Part shown: positions 63,910 to 64,000 of the stretch, piece by piece
How the letters are laid out: every line of letters begins with the position of its first letter
Numbering within the stretch: position 1 is the first letter of the stretch
From: Bacteroidota bacterium
Lineage (GTDB): Bacteria > Bacteroidota > Bacteroidia > Bacteroidales > UBA4417
Reading direction: 5' to 3'
NCBI GenBank assembly: GCA_013376995.1
Contig: JACAAZ010000010.1
Coordinates: forward strand, 142,906-206,905
Length of the DNA stretch: 64,000 bases
Program-made: the position numbers and the translations under genes
The notes under the pieces: model-generated
The model's database searches: none
What the model was told of the DNA's origin: nothing
Seen by the model: only the letters and a program-made list of their open reading frames with translations

Positions 63910-63999
63910 TTAATTTAAATGAAAATCCAGCGCCAGTTGCCTGATGGATAGGCTACAGACCTGTACAATGGCTATTTTATTAAGCAAACTATACTTTGG
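63910..63999 (-). CDS. Possible C-terminal end of a gene running off the right edge
   Basis: On the minus strand a 29-codon open frame enters from the edge and stops at 63910-63912, 7 bases before the DUF2177 start codon. Such spacing would fit an operon, but the residues (KIAIVQVCSLSIRQLALDFH) show no known domain and the frame is too short to be sure. Confidence 0.25.
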   Translation of the reverse strand, partial: PKYSLLNKIAIVQVCSLSIRQLALDFHLN

Positions 64000-64000
64000 T

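Overview
The window looks like a chromosomal piece of a Bacteroidota genome, probably Bacteroidales-like. Three secreted proteins end in type A Por/T9SS sorting domains. There is a DPP7/DPP11-type S46 peptidase, a CarboxypepD_reg-type TonB receptor without SusD, a short Bacteroidota-type arginine decarboxylase, and several TAnnTTTG promoter-like boxes. I see no rRNA, tRNA, CRISPR array or intact insertion sequence.

Positions 1-39.1 kb are ordinary core and surface genes, mostly single units in mixed orientation: the start of purF, a GNAT acetyltransferase, T9SS cargo, a metallophosphoesterase, an M14 carboxypeptidase, a large beta-helix/malectin cargo protein, a multi-PAS histidine kinase, a TonB receptor, phosphofructokinase, a BNR-repeat protein, an S46 peptidase, TypA, a di-heme peroxidase, a polyamine group (deoxyhypusine-synthase-like protein, SpeB, SpeA), a glutaminyl-cyclase-like M28 lipoprotein, a dienelactone hydrolase, Era, a FISUMP protein, a PlsC-ACP-AMP-ligase fusion and a UMF1/Atg22-like transporter. 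Intergenic spaces here hold several dispersed repeat families: an 11-bp tandem repeat in two inverted arms at two loci, a TCCGTCAGCTGACGGA-type palindrome at three loci, and a duplicated palindromic block.

Positions 39.8-55.4 kb form an accessory island that opens with what looks like the broken 5' end of a lipoprotein gene. It has a sigma factor overlapping a zinc-finger anti-sigma protein fused to a C39-peptidase-like domain. Then come a TIR-domain protein, a membrane-anchored nSTAND-type NTPase, an exported WD40/ankyrin protein and an exported ankyrin protein, packed almost without gaps. After a 400-bp gap follow a membrane TrkA-N/RyR protein, a stand-alone RyR-domain protein and a membrane-anchored WG-repeat protein. 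The domain mix suggests a regulated NTP/NAD-dependent conflict or stress-response system that senses ligands and acts at the envelope. I do not recognise this exact arrangement as a named system. Function is inference.

Positions 56.3-63.3 kb are a low-GC one-way glycan cassette with overlapping or nearly touching genes: a CDP-paratose-epimerase-like SDR, a lipoprotein with a glycoside-hydrolase-like barrel, a DPM1/GtrB-like GT2 and three polytopic GT39-like glycosyltransferases. It probably decorates a surface glycan. The window closes with a DUF2177 membrane protein on the minus strand.
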